From positions 3,513,951 to 3,577,950 of the forward strand of contig ML664159.1 in NCBI GenBank assembly GCA_007570785.1: 64,000 nucleotides of DNA, written 5' to 3'. The stretch's first letter is position 1. Every line of letters starts with the position of its first letter. Under the pieces are notes generated by a model, which saw only the letters and a list, made by a program, of their open reading frames with translations, was not told where the DNA came from and did no database searches. Made by a program: the position numbers and the translations under genes. This DNA is from Antilocapra americana (taxonomy: Eukaryota; Chordata; Mammalia; Artiodactyla; Antilocapridae). Of the stretch, positions 21,619 through 31,829 are shown one piece after another.

Positions 21619-22174
21619 CTTGGTTGGTTAATCCAGGCCACTGGCAGCTCAGGGAAGGGAGAAGATGGGGCCACACCTCAAGCCCCAGGAGCCTAGACCT
21701 AGCTGGTCCCCTACTACCTAGCACTCCCCAGCAAGCTCTCCCTGTGCAGAAGGAAATGGACCCTGGCAGGTGCATTCTATTCCCACTGGATTGTCCCTTA
21801 CAAGGCTTTAAGGGGCAGGATAGCACTCGTTTCCTGACACCCTATAATAAGAAATGATATACTTTGATATCAAAGAATGATGGTTCTTTGATTTGATGTG
21901 TCTTCAGTACACATGAGCTAGAATTTTGGAGAACATGACTATAATTTGGAGCTTGTGGTTAAGTACAACTCAGATGCCAGACATAATTCACTGCCAGTCT
22001 GTCCTTTTGGGTCTTCCACGTGTCCCCCTTCATTCTTCCATGAAGGCTTTTTAAGGATGTTCTGTTTCCTTTCTTATCTCCATTCCCAACTCCTGAATTT
22101 AGGCAAAGAAAAATTTCACTTTAAAAATTGCCTTAACAGTCAACACTACTTTGATCAGTGTCTTTGAACTCACC
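21619..22174. other. No feature recognised
   Basis: Single-copy-looking. Frames of 61-149 codons at 21377-21857 derive largely from SINE sequence. Confidence 0.4.
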
Positions 22175-22320
22175 TAAAACCAAACCCTCATTCTATAAGT
22201 GAGAAAAATGGAGGTACAGAGAGATTAAGTAACATGCCCAGATAATTACAGAGATCAGATGGCAGATCCAGATGAGAGAACATGCTTGGGTATTCTCAGG
22301 GCATAGCCTACTCTCACTTT
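22175..22320 (-). mobile_element. MIR SINE
   Basis: Minus-strand MIR: 'gtgagaaaaatggaggtac', 'agagagattaagtaacatgc', 'cagatggcagatccagatg'. Confidence 0.65.
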
Positions 22321-22448
22321 GTGGTTGCAATGATCCCACACTCATGTCCATTTATAATTTCTCTCCTATATTCATATATCCCTATATTATTATCTATTTA
22401 ACACTTTTTTCCTTTAAGTTGTCTAGCATTCTTACTTAAAGAAACTTT

Positions 22449-22683
22449 TTTTTTCATTTTTAAAATTTTAATTGGAAGCTAACTATTATAACATTGTGGT
22501 GGTTTTTGCCATACATTCACATGAATCAGCCATGGGTGTACATGTGTCCCCCATCCTGAACCCCTCTCCCCCCTCCCTCCCCATCCCATCCGTCAGGGTC
22601 ATCCCAGTGCACCAGCCCTGAGCACCCTCTCTCATGCATCGAACTTGGACTGGCGATCTACTTCACATACGATAATATACATG
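22449..22683 (-). mobile_element. Ruminant L1 3' UTR fragment
   Basis: Minus-strand L1 3' end: T-run, 'attttaattggaagctaac', 'tttttgccatacattcac', 'atgaatcagccatgggtg', a CCCTCCC tract and 'acatacgataatatacatg'. Recent-looking. Confidence 0.85.
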
Positions 22684-23199
22684 TAAAGAAACTTATTTTT
22701 AAAGAAAGATTTTTGATCATCAGCTAATGAAAAAGCAGTATCATTTACCACTGACAGAAAATTAGTTAAAGACAATGTGAAATATAATTACATGGAATTC
22801 TAGCTAGATATTGCTGCCTGGGCAAAGAAAACCAGCTGGAACCAGTTCTCTTTGATTATAAAGGATGATTGGCAAGCTTCAGAGATGTTTAAGACCCAGT
22901 AGGACTAAATGAAAATGGATTCTGGACCTAATTCCAGTATTACATCTTGTGCCATCTTCATATCATTGAGAATTTTTCTGAGATACAATCAGCAGGATAT
23001 CCTCACGCTTTGAGAACACTGTTGTAGTCTGAAGTGCTCCCGCAACAGTGCCGCACCTCCTTAGAGGTGGTCTGACTCCTCCCCTCTCCTGCACAGCAGA
23101 GCCTTTCAAGGAAACTACACTAAAAGAGTTTCGTCCTGTTTGCTCACCAGATGCCAAATGAATGCCCGACCCTCCTTCATTTTCACAGTAGAATACATG
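22684..23199. other. Single-copy DNA, no feature recognised
   Basis: AT-rich left half, more GC right half. No repeat recognised and no coding signal. Confidence 0.35.
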
Positions 23200-23531
23200 T
23201 TGAATGTAAGCATTAATTTTGGTAAATTTTCTGAGGGAAATTTATTTATTTTATTCACCCCAGAAATAATGTCTAGATAATTAAATTTTGGATAATAATG
23301 AGTCGGGGAAGTTGATCTGAGCAGTGCAAAAAATGCTGATTTAAATTACCAATATACAAATACTTTTAGTTCTTGGAAGCCAGTGCCAACTGTGCCTGCC
23401 GGAAGTTAAACGCTCAATAGCTTGTTATGATTGATGCATGCATTAGTCATTAAAAAGCAAAGTCTTGAACTAAATCATTTGCATCCAAAGGATGACATCA
23501 GTCACACCGTGAGCTTTTTGTTTCAGGAACC
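23200..23531. promoter_or_regulatory. Candidate conserved enhancer-like element
   Basis: Repeat-free and rich in recognisable cores: 'agataattaaattttggat', PBX/HOX-like 'tgattgat' at 23428-23435, the octamer-like 'atttgcat' at 23477-23484 and a CRE-like 'tgacatca' at 23493-23500. It ends directly at a strong CTCF-like motif. Conservation is inferred, not tested. Confidence 0.3.
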
Positions 23532-23550
23532 GACCACTAGATGGAGCACT
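23532..23550 (+). promoter_or_regulatory. Strong CTCF-like binding motif
   Basis: 'gaccactagatggagcac' agrees with the CTCF consensus (GRCCASYAGRKGGCRS) at nearly every position, the main departure being A in place of C after the GG. Forward orientation. Candidate insulator or loop anchor. Confidence 0.55.
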
Positions 23551-23559
23551 TGCAATTCA

Positions 23560-24439
23560 AAAATTAAAAAAAAAAAACAACAAAACCTCAGCCCTGGAGG
23601 TACAAGCATTTTACCAAAGGATCTATTGTACTTATACACCCTGCGTGTAGACAAGCAAGGAGGCACCACTTGCCCTAAAGATGGCATTCTTTTCTTTCCT
23701 CCCAGACTGCTATGCATCTCCCTCTTTCCTCAGGACAGGTCACTTCTCCCCACAGGCAGTTTCTCTCTCTGAGTTCACCTTTTTAAACTTCTAGCCTGTC
23801 ATTATTCTATTCCTAGCTCTATGACAGTAGAAAAATGTGTTCTTAAAATTGTGGTTTCTTTCTTCCCCCTACCTCGACACTGCTCACTCCTGAGTTTAGG
23901 GCACTGCTTCCTCATGTCCCATTCCTACGTGCCAACCAGATGCCGCCTGCAAAGGCACCTGGATTTGGGGGACGTCCATTCTTTTCCACAAATGACACCT
24001 CAACTTTATTCTCCCTTGCTGATGACAGCAATAAATTTTCTTTAAAGTATTTTTTTTAAAGAAAGTCCATATCAATGGAGTAGTTGTTCTTATACCAACC
24101 CTTTAAATATGGCCATAATGAGGTTTATGAGCCCAGTTCTCAGAGTGAGGACAGGAAATAGGAGTGACACCTCCAAGCAATAAAGTCTAAAACAATAGAA
24201 TACATTGAAATCACTGCAACAAATCAGTGAGCTTATTTGCAAGTTCTAATCCAGGGCTATATACTTCCCAGATGGTTGATATGTGTGTGTGTGTCACAAA
24301 GGGGGAAGACAGAGAAAGTACTGAGACATTGACTTATTCTCTGCACAAATAGGTATGTCAACAAAATCGAGCACAAAAAAGCCTTTTTGTGGCTGGTGTT
24401 TCCTGGCTGCAGCCCCAGAACCTAAGAACCCAAAGCTCT
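23560..24439. other. Single-copy DNA with A-run, no gene recognised
   Basis: A poly-A tract lies at 23565-23577. The frame at 23431-23772 (113 codons) starts in the enhancer-like block and has no domain. A short (GT)n lies near 24283. Confidence 0.35.
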
Positions 24440-24592
24440 ATTCCCCAGTGGCCTCTCCTAATTTGCTAAATAACCTTGGGCAAGTCACTTAACCTTCCCA
24501 AACCTCAGCTTCTTCTGCTATAAAAGGGGGTGCAAGTGCTGTCTTCCCTGCTTCTCAGGGAAGTTGTGAGGATTAATGATGAAAGAAAGGCC
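24440..24592 (+). mobile_element. MIR SINE
   Basis: Good plus-strand MIR core: 'ataaccttgggcaagtcac', 'ttaaccttcccaaacctc', 'agttgtgaggattaatgatg'. Confidence 0.8.
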
Positions 24593-24929
24593 ATCAAGGG
24601 CTTGGAGTTTCTTTAAGAAAGGTGCTGCTTACCCTTGGATCAGAGTCATAAAAATAAAAGGAGTAAATACACAGCAGCAATCCAGGTCAAGGCAATCAGG
24701 AAGGCTCTGTGTCCTGCGGGTTTCCATATTTTCCTTTCCTCAAAGAGGGTTGGCAGGGACCAAACATAACAAAAATACCTAATAATGCCTTTGTTTGACA
24801 ATATCCTCACTGGGCTTTTATCTGATTAGTCTGTGTCTGTAGATGACAAGATTTTAAACATCCTGAAAGCACAAAAAGGAAAAACCAGTTCTGCCCAAAG
24901 ATGCTGGGCACTCCTGCCCAGCCCTTCAT
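24593..24929. other. No feature recognised
   Basis: Single-copy-looking DNA. Confidence 0.4.
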
Positions 24930-25090
24930 CAGAGTGAAAAGCATTTCACTGCGGAGAGGAGTGAACCCCTCTGACAATTAGCCTTCTAGCTTGGCGGCAG
25001 TAATTATCGCCATTAGGAGCTTTTCTTTCCCTCTTATGATGAAATATATATTTATGTTGTGGTGGCCCCAAACTGAGGATGGCTTGGGCA
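24930..25090. promoter_or_regulatory. Candidate conserved noncoding element
   Basis: Repeat-free block with paired homeodomain-type cores: 'ctgacaattagcc' and 'taattatcgccattag' (25001-25016), separated by a GC-rich linker. Texture typical of deeply conserved enhancers. Inference only. Confidence 0.28.
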
Positions 25091-27563
25091 GAACCCAAAA
25101 TGAAAGGGAAGGATCGATTTTAACCTATTTTAAAACATTTGATCTAATTTGATATTTCTAGTTTTCAGCAGCTTACAGCAAATAGATGAAAATAAATGTC
25201 TTGTCACATGTGGTGCTGCGAACTATGCCTTTTGGTTTTCAAAGACTTCTGAAAACAGGAGGAGAATCCTCTATTAGCTGTGTCTGATGCCTCAGGATCT
25301 TCCAGCTGTCACTGTTCAAAGGTCTATTTTTTGGAGCCTTGAGGAATGACCAAGTGGATTGTTGGTTCTAAAATGCTGTAAGTGATCTTCTCTGAGTCTT
25401 TTGGCTGGAATAATGGAAAGGGATGGGATAAAGGGGCAAGTAGCAGGTCCTCTGAAGAATATGTGGGTCCTATGTGCATTTCTGTGAGTATTTTTCAGGG
25501 TTAGAGATCGAATTCTGATATTTGAAGAGAAGGAAGAACAATAAGTAACTGTGGATTATGCTGCTGTTAGCTTTCTTTTCTTGTCTTATTATTGAAGTGG
25601 CCCACTGTCTTGATTGTCCCCAAATAATTAATTTGCATTTATGTAAGTGAATTTGCCTTTTTCAAATCTTAACACATAACACTGAGGACCCAGGCTCTGC
25701 AAACCCAATTTCAAGTGCATAAACAATTGCCTTGGAATAATAAACAACTATCCTTGGCAAAGGAAGGCTAAACTTCATTCAGTATACCATATTAAATCAG
25801 AGCAGATACTAGCCATTTGGTGTTAAAAGTGTTATAAACACATAAACATTAATAAATGTACTTGATCAATAAATTTAGTTAGCTAGAACATGTTAAATAC
25901 TTCAAAGGAAGAGTTTCAATGTAAATATTTAACCAGTTTGTTTCAACGTATTTCACAAGCATTTATGCCAACCAGATATTTGTTAAAAAAAAAAAAAAAG
26001 AAAGAAAAGGACATGGAATCAAAAAGAACTGGGATCAACAGTGTAAGTGGATCTGAAGCTAAAACTCAACACCCTGGTCTGTCAGTGGTGGGTGGTAGCA
26101 TCTTCTTCATATGTCAAGATTTTGGGTGTAAAATATGCATGAGCACAATCCCACCCCCCGGGCTGCTGGATTCTCAGTAAGCAACTGCTTTTGTAAAGGA
26201 AAATGCTAAGAGAAATCTTTGTTTTCCTAATGCCTGTTTTTCTTTACCCCCAATCTCATTGAGGAACAAGTTGTACCTTCCTTACTATCAGTTCCCAGTC
26301 ACAGCATTCTTCCCATCCTCGTGACTGCTCCAGATCCAGATATTATTACCTCAGCCGCTCTCAACCCAGTTTAGAGAGCATGGGAAGAAGTAGGGCAGGG
26401 CCAGAGAATGCTCCTTTCCAAGGGCCTTATGGAGTGCCCCTCCATCCTCAGGTCGCTGAGCCCTTGGCCAGGTCCTGAAACTGACTCCTTCACACTGACT
26501 CTTTCTGGTCAGGAGTTTGATGTTCACATCCCCTGATACTGTTTTTAAGCCTCAACAATTTTCTAATATCTTGGGCAGCACCCACTGGACGTATTCTAGC
26601 CCATTCATTCAAGGAAAGGCAGTTTCCAACCACAACTGGAGCAGCTGATGAGGCCCAGCGCCCTCCCAAAGAGCTGCCAAACATCTGTGTTGGACCAGGC
26701 TGCCCTGATGTTTGGGATTTACATTCCTGGGTGGAAGAAATACTTCCTTCCTGCCTGTGCAAAGTCACTTGATGCCTGTGTGCATCCCAACATTTTGTGT
26801 GTGTGGTGGTGGTGGTAGATTTGGTCTCTTCTTTCTTTCTGTTATCCATATCTTATTTTCACTGGGGATATTATCCTTATCAACTGAAATCCCAGATGAC
26901 TGTGTACCAGGCAGAGTCATCCAGCTTGTGCTTTGGGAAAGTCCACGTGGGTCTTGTTTTGTTTTCTTTCTGCAGCGGAACTTCCTTTCTGCAGTTGGAT
27001 TGACTCCTTAAAGATAGGAATGGGAGCATCAAGGTAATGAGTGACAGGTATGAAACTTCTTGCATTGGGTGCATTTCCCCATACTCAGATTTTTTCAATA
27101 GATCAGCTTTCAGGAAACTGCTGCCTTAAAATTCTTGGTGAACTCATCGCTATCTTAAATGGATTTTAGCTGGTGTCAAGAGCAGGGCAAGGAGAGGGGC
27201 TGAATAAATTTCCGTGGATGAGCTGAATCCTGAAGTGGTATTCCCAGCAAGAGAAAGGGACAAACGAAGAAGGCCAGGAATCATCAGCATTGATAAGTAG
27301 TATTGATTGTGTGTCTACCTGGTGTTGGACAGCTCAGGAGCAGAGCTGAAGATCAGAATGTAAAGGGACAAAGTACTTTGCAAACTTTATAAATGCTTGT
27401 GCCAAATAGAGGAAGCTCATGAGCCTGGAAATATAGTATCAAAAGGGAAATGGGACAGGTGGACTCTCCAGGCCCATAATTTCAAAGATATTTAAAAAAA
27501 ATAACTGGACTGATGAAGGAAGGAATGAGTTTGTGAGTGTAGAATAATGTATTAGCTAGTGGC
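25091..27563. other. Mostly single-copy DNA, no gene recognised
   Basis: About 2.5 kb without a confident repeat. A poly-A tract (25986-26000) and a (TGG)n-like run near 26803 are the only low-complexity features. Frames of 60-119 codons at 25890-27098 overlap each other on both strands and have no recognisable domains. Confidence 0.35.
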
Positions 27564-27573
27564 TTGCCTACTA

Positions 27574-27771
27574 GGTTAGCTGCTCAGTTGTGTCTGATTC
27601 TTTGCAGCTCCATGGACTGTAACCCACCAGGCCCCTCTGTTCGTGGAATGCTCCAGGCAAGAATACTGGAGTGGGTAGTCATTTTCCTTCTCCACGGCAT
27701 CTTCCCAACCTGGGAAACAAACCTGTGTCTCCTGCATTGCAAGCAGGTTCTTTACCATCTGAGCCACCAAG
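27574..27771 (-). mobile_element. Bov-tA SINE, left arm of an inverted pair
   Basis: Minus-strand copy from 'gctgctcagttgtgtctg' to the reversed tRNA head 'gagccaccaagg'. It meets the plus-strand copy head to head without a spacer. The left outer TSD 'ttgcctacta' is at 27564-27573. Confidence 0.93.
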
Positions 27772-27983
27772 GGCTTCCCTGGTGGTGCTAGTAATGAATC
27801 TATCTGCCAGTACAGGAGACTTAAGAGACATGGGTTTGATCCCTGGATCAGGAAGATCCCCTGGAGGAGGAAATGGCACCCCACTCCAGTATTCTTGCCA
27901 GAAGAATCCCATGGACAGAGGAGCCTGGTGGGCTATAGTATGTGGAGTCTCAAGGAGTCAGATGCAACTGAGCATCAGTGTGT
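27772..27983 (+). mobile_element. Bov-tA SINE, right arm of an inverted pair
   Basis: Plus-strand copy beginning 'gcttccctggtggtgctag', with the B-box-like 'gggtttgatccctgg', ending near 'ctgagcatcagtg'. The matching TSD 'ttgcctacta' follows at 27984-27993, so one duplication encloses both SINEs. Confidence 0.93.
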
Positions 27984-27993
27984 TTGCCTACTA

Positions 27994-29014
27994 TAAGATA
28001 CAGCTCTTTTTTTGGTTGTTGTTTACTGGCTTTTTTCCCCCTACCAGACCGCATGTTTGAAATTTCCTTTTTTGATCTTTAAATAGTCCTGGGGAAAACA
28101 GTTATAAGACCGACAAGATATTTACAAACTTTTGTATATTTCATTAACAATAAATATTACAGAGGAGGTTGTAGATCAAATCAGTCCTTGTAGTGTAATT
28201 AGCTAAGCAAATCCACCCTTCCTCTGCCATGATTATAGTGAGGTCATTCACCTTAGGTTTTTTTGCCAGTAAATTATAGATACTATGTTTCACCAACTAG
28301 CTGAGTTGGTATTTAAAAGAACTTTATGCATTTCTAGAACCCTGTTGTATTATAATAAGATTTATAGCTCTGTACATTTTCTGCAGTGATAGAAAGTACT
28401 GCTCTATATCATCATTATTCTGAAATCTTGAGGTCTTTGCAATAATTCAAGAGTTTGACAATGAAGGATTTAGCCAGAGAATCTGGCATATTGCTCTTAT
28501 TCTGGGTTAAGTTTTGAATTAATTCAATTGAAATTTTTAGAAAATCTGCCTATATTTTTCTGATATCAGTGTGGTTATTAAATTTTTATACTTCTGCTAT
28601 ATTTCTTAACCCTTTTTGAACCTTTAAAAACATGCTCTTTCTATGGTTTCTCCTCAATAGGTTTTTGTGACTATTACTAAAGCACTATTGGTCTCATTGA
28701 CTAACTGCCATTCAATATTTACCAATAAGTAGAGAGACATGAAAGGCCAGATTTGTTCCCGTGACAGAGATGGTTGCTGTGATAAACATTTGTAGCACAT
28801 TGTTTTTTCAAGTTGAAGTCTATTTTAATTCCACTAGAAGGAATAGCTGAGTCTCAGAGATTTCTTTAAATCTTAGTGTGGCTTTTCCATTATATCCCTA
28901 AATAAGATGAAAAAAATCTTTAGAAATTCACAGACTTCCAGGCAATTAATAGTTTAATGCCTATGATTTGGATATACAGTCTGAAGGTAATCCTATCATA
29001 TTATCAGTGGAAAA
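27994..29014. other. AT-rich DNA, no feature recognised
   Basis: About 1 kb without a recognisable repeat or coding signal. Confidence 0.4.
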
Positions 29015-29070
29015 AAGAGCTTTTATTGAATGCCTACTATGAGCTAAGCATTGTGTTCAATACTTTCCTG
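29015..29070 (-). mobile_element. MIR/L2 3'-end fragment
   Basis: 'cttttattgaatgcctac' followed by 'tatgagctaagcattgtg' is the reversed MIR or L2 terminus (ttattgagcgcctactatgtgcc). Too short to choose between them. Confidence 0.5.
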
Positions 29071-29125
29071 AGTTTTCAAATAAAATGCAAGTTCATGGCA
29101 ATTAAAATACTTACAAGTGCATGGC

Positions 29126-29613
29126 ATGGTATGATGAGCTGAATTGTGTACCCCCTCAAAAAAAAGATACGTTCAAGTCCTGAGCCTCAGCATCTGTGAA
29201 TATGATTTCATTTGGGGATAGAGTCTTTACAGATGTAATCAAGTTAAGTGAGGTACAACTAAGTTAGGGTGGGCCCTAAATCCAGCCTGTGACAAGTGTC
29301 CTTATAAGAAAAAGGAGAAGATGGACTGGATATAGACGCTGAGGATATATATAGGGAAAAAGGCTCTGTGGTAAGAGAAGCAGAGATTGGAGTGATCCAG
29401 TTACAAGCCAAAGAATGCCGAAGATTTGCAGCAACCACCAAAAGCTAGGAGAGAGGCATGGAACAGATTCTATCTCAGGGCCTCCGGAAGGAACCAGCTC
29501 TGCCAACATCTTAATTTTGGACTTTTGGCTCCTGATCTGTGAGAGAGTAGATTTCTGTTGTTTTAAGTCATCCTGTTTGTTGTAGCTTGTTACACCAGCC
29601 TTAGGAATTGAAC
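29126..29613 (+). mobile_element. MaLR (MLT1-type) solo LTR
   Basis: Near-complete mammalian-apparent LTR: 'gctgaattgtgtacccc', 'gtgggccctaaatccagc', 'tgtccttataagaaaaagg', 'acaagccaaagaatgccg', 'atcttaattttggactttt', and a terminal 'tttctgttgttttaag' tract, ending 'ccttaggaa'. No internal retroviral sequence is present. It is an old ERVL-MaLR relic that predates ruminants. Confidence 0.8.
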
Positions 29614-29634
29614 TCGTGTGCCCATCATGATGTT

Positions 29635-29850
29635 GGGCTTCCCTGGTGGCTTGGTAGCAAAAGACCTGCCTACCAATGCAGGGGATGCAAGAGATGGGGG
29701 TTTGATCCCTGGGTTGGGAAGATCCCCTGGAGGAAGTAACAGCAACCCACTCCAGTATTCTTACCTGGAGAATCCCATTGGCAGAGGAGCCTGGTGGGCT
29801 ACAGTCCATTGGGCCAAAAAGAGATATGACTGAAGTGACTTAGCACACAC
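29635..29850 (+). mobile_element. Bov-tA SINE
   Basis: Full-length: 'gggcttccctggtggcttgg', 'gggtttgatccctgggttgg', 'gtgacttagcacacac'. It sits against the 3' terminus of a minus-strand BovB. Confidence 0.93.
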
Positions 29851-30232
29851 ATCAGTTCAGTTCAGTTCAGTCACTCAGCTGTGTCTGACTCTTTGTGACC
29901 CCATGAATCACAGCACACCAGGCCTCGCTGTCTATTACCAACTCCTGGAGTCTACCCAAACCCATGGCCATCGAGTCAGTGATGCCATCCAGCCATCTCA
30001 TCCTCTGTCATCCCTTTCTCCTCCTGCCCTCCACCCTCCCCAGAAATTAGGGTCTTTTCCAATGAGTCAACTTGTCACATGAGGTGGCCAAAGTATTGGA
30101 GTTTCAGCTTCAACATCAGTCTTTCCAATGAACCTTGCAGTCCAAGGGACTCTCAAGAGTCTTCTCCAACACCACAGTTCAAAAGCATCAATTCTTCAGT
30201 GCTCAGCTTTCTTCAACATCCAACTCTCACAT
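29851..30232 (-). mobile_element. BovB LINE 3' fragment
   Basis: Begins with the terminal tandem 'agttcagttcagttcagt' and runs in reverse through 'ccatccagccatctcatcc' and 'ccacagttcaaaagcatc' to 'catccaactctcac'. The complete 3' terminus and 5' truncation are typical. Confidence 0.94.
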
Positions 30233-30235
30233 AGG

Positions 30236-30350
30236 CACCATAATATTACCTCTACTTCACACAAGAAACTTGCCTCCCAACATCTAGTTAGTAAGTGACG
30301 AGTGCTAGATTCAATCCCTGGGCCTCTGTGCTTTTCCTAATAATCACCTG
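30236..30350 (-). mobile_element. MIR SINE fragment
   Basis: 'ataatattacctctacttcac', 'catctagttagtaagtgac' and 'gctagattcaatccctggg' follow the minus-strand MIR order. Confidence 0.55.
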
Positions 30351-30847
30351 ATTATTGCTTGCTTTCTTCTCTCTTTGGTCTCTATAAGTCTGTGCAATAA
30401 ATGTCACAGCCTCAAGTCCATAGGTGGGGAGAGGATGCTGTAACACATGGAGCTGTTCTTGGTACTCAAAAAAAACAAGCACTGCCTCCAACTCCTGGCA
30501 TATCTGTGTCTCTGGTGTCAGCAAAGTGATGTCAAGTTATGCACAAAATGGTTAGATATTTGAAACATGCCAGTTAAACTCATTTAATTTGCCATTTTTG
30601 ATGAGGTCGATAAAGATGTTTGTTACTGTTGTTAATCCCTATTTCTGTGGAGTTCCTAGGAAAAATAGCAAAGCCACGGACAATTACTCTTACTTTGGGA
30701 TGTCAGAAATTTTATGTGTGTGTGTGTATACTGCCTCTTCCAAAAGATTTAATTCTTTTATCTTAAGGCATAATTAAATAATTTGTACCCAGTGAAGGCT
30801 TATGTAACCTAGGCATGGTATTAGTTTATTTGGAAGCAGCTATACAT
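30351..30847. other. Unassigned DNA with short (TG)n
   Basis: Only a short (TG)n run at about 30715-30727 stands out. Confidence 0.35.
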
Positions 30848-31172
30848 GGGCTTCCCGGGTAGCTCAACTGGTTAAGTATCCACCTGCAATGAAGGAGATC
30901 CTGGTTTGATTCCTGGATCTCTAGAAAGATCCCCTGGAGAAGGGATAGGCTACCCACTCCAGTATTCTTGGGCTTCCTTTAGAGGCTCAGATGGTAAAGA
31001 ATCTGTCCACAATGTGGGAGGCCTGGGTTTGATCTCTGGGTTGGGAAGATTCCTTGGAGGAGGGCATGGCAACCCACTCCTGTATTCTTGCCTGGAGAAT
31101 CCCATAGACAGAAGAGGCTGGCAGGCTACAGTCCATGGGGTCACAAAGAGTTGGACATGACTGAGCAGCTAA
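30848..31172 (+). mobile_element. Bov-tA SINE with duplicated tRNA head
   Basis: Order: tRNA head ('gggcttcccgggtagctc'), the first part of a BovA body up to 'ccactccagtattc', then at the junction 'ttgggcttcc' a second tRNA head and a complete BovA body ending 'ctgagcagctaagcac'. The minus-strand element at 58309-58617 has the same junction, so this is an inherited subfamily structure. Confidence 0.9.
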
Positions 31173-31193
31173 GCACAAAGCACATACATAAAA

Positions 31194-31419
31194 ACAGGGG
31201 CTTCCCAGGTGGTACTAGTGGTAAAAAATCCACCTGCCAATGCAGGAGAGATGTAAGAGATGAGGGTTCAATCCTTGGGTCGGGAAGATCCCCTGGCAGA
31301 AGGCATGCAACCTGCTCCAGTATTCTTGCTTGGAGAATCTCATGGACAGAGGAGCCTGATGGGCTACGATCCATAGGGTCGCAAAAAGTCAAACACAACT
31401 GAGTGACCACACACACACA
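31194..31419 (+). mobile_element. Bov-tA SINE with perfect TSD
   Basis: Full-length SINE from 'caggggcttcccaggtgg' to 'gagtgaccacacacac'. A 13-bp TSD 'cacatacataaaa' lies at 31181-31193 and 31420-31432. Its A/C-rich tail has become a short (CA)n. Confidence 0.95.
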
Positions 31420-31432
31420 CACATACATAAAA

Positions 31433-31829
31433 TAATACATTTAACATGGATCTTTCTGATCTTATCATTAACTTTTCTTGACAACTAAGAATTGACTTTC
31501 TAGTTCCAGGAGGTGCTGCTCCAGCAGCTGCTTTTTCTCTAAATGAGTGGACTGTAGTACATGGAAGCCAGACCCATACGTTGTGAGTGAAATACAAGCT
31601 GACTTCATTGCCTATGGAGGAGGAGGAGGAGGAGGACCTGGCACAGAAGAACTTTCGAGGGGTGTGATTTCTCTTTGCTTGGGCAGGGGAACAAGGCTTG
31701 TTGATGGTATAGGAGGGTGGGTGGGTGGAACCTTTCTTGCAGCTTCATGATCTCCAAACTAGGTCCTTCACTGCCCATCAGTGAGGTTCAAAGGGAACCG
31801 GGATTCTATGGCCAAAATAAATCCCAGTT
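31433..31829. other. No feature recognised; short (GGA)n
   Basis: A (GGA)n run at 31616-31635 lies in otherwise single-copy DNA. Confidence 0.35.

Noticed and set aside
27564..27993. Palindrome as a replication origin or cruciform regulatory site
   Set aside because: The symmetry is fully explained by two inverted Bov-tA SINEs.
29126..29613. Promoter of a gene at the MaLR LTR
   Set aside because: Too degraded to recognise promoter elements, and no gene follows.
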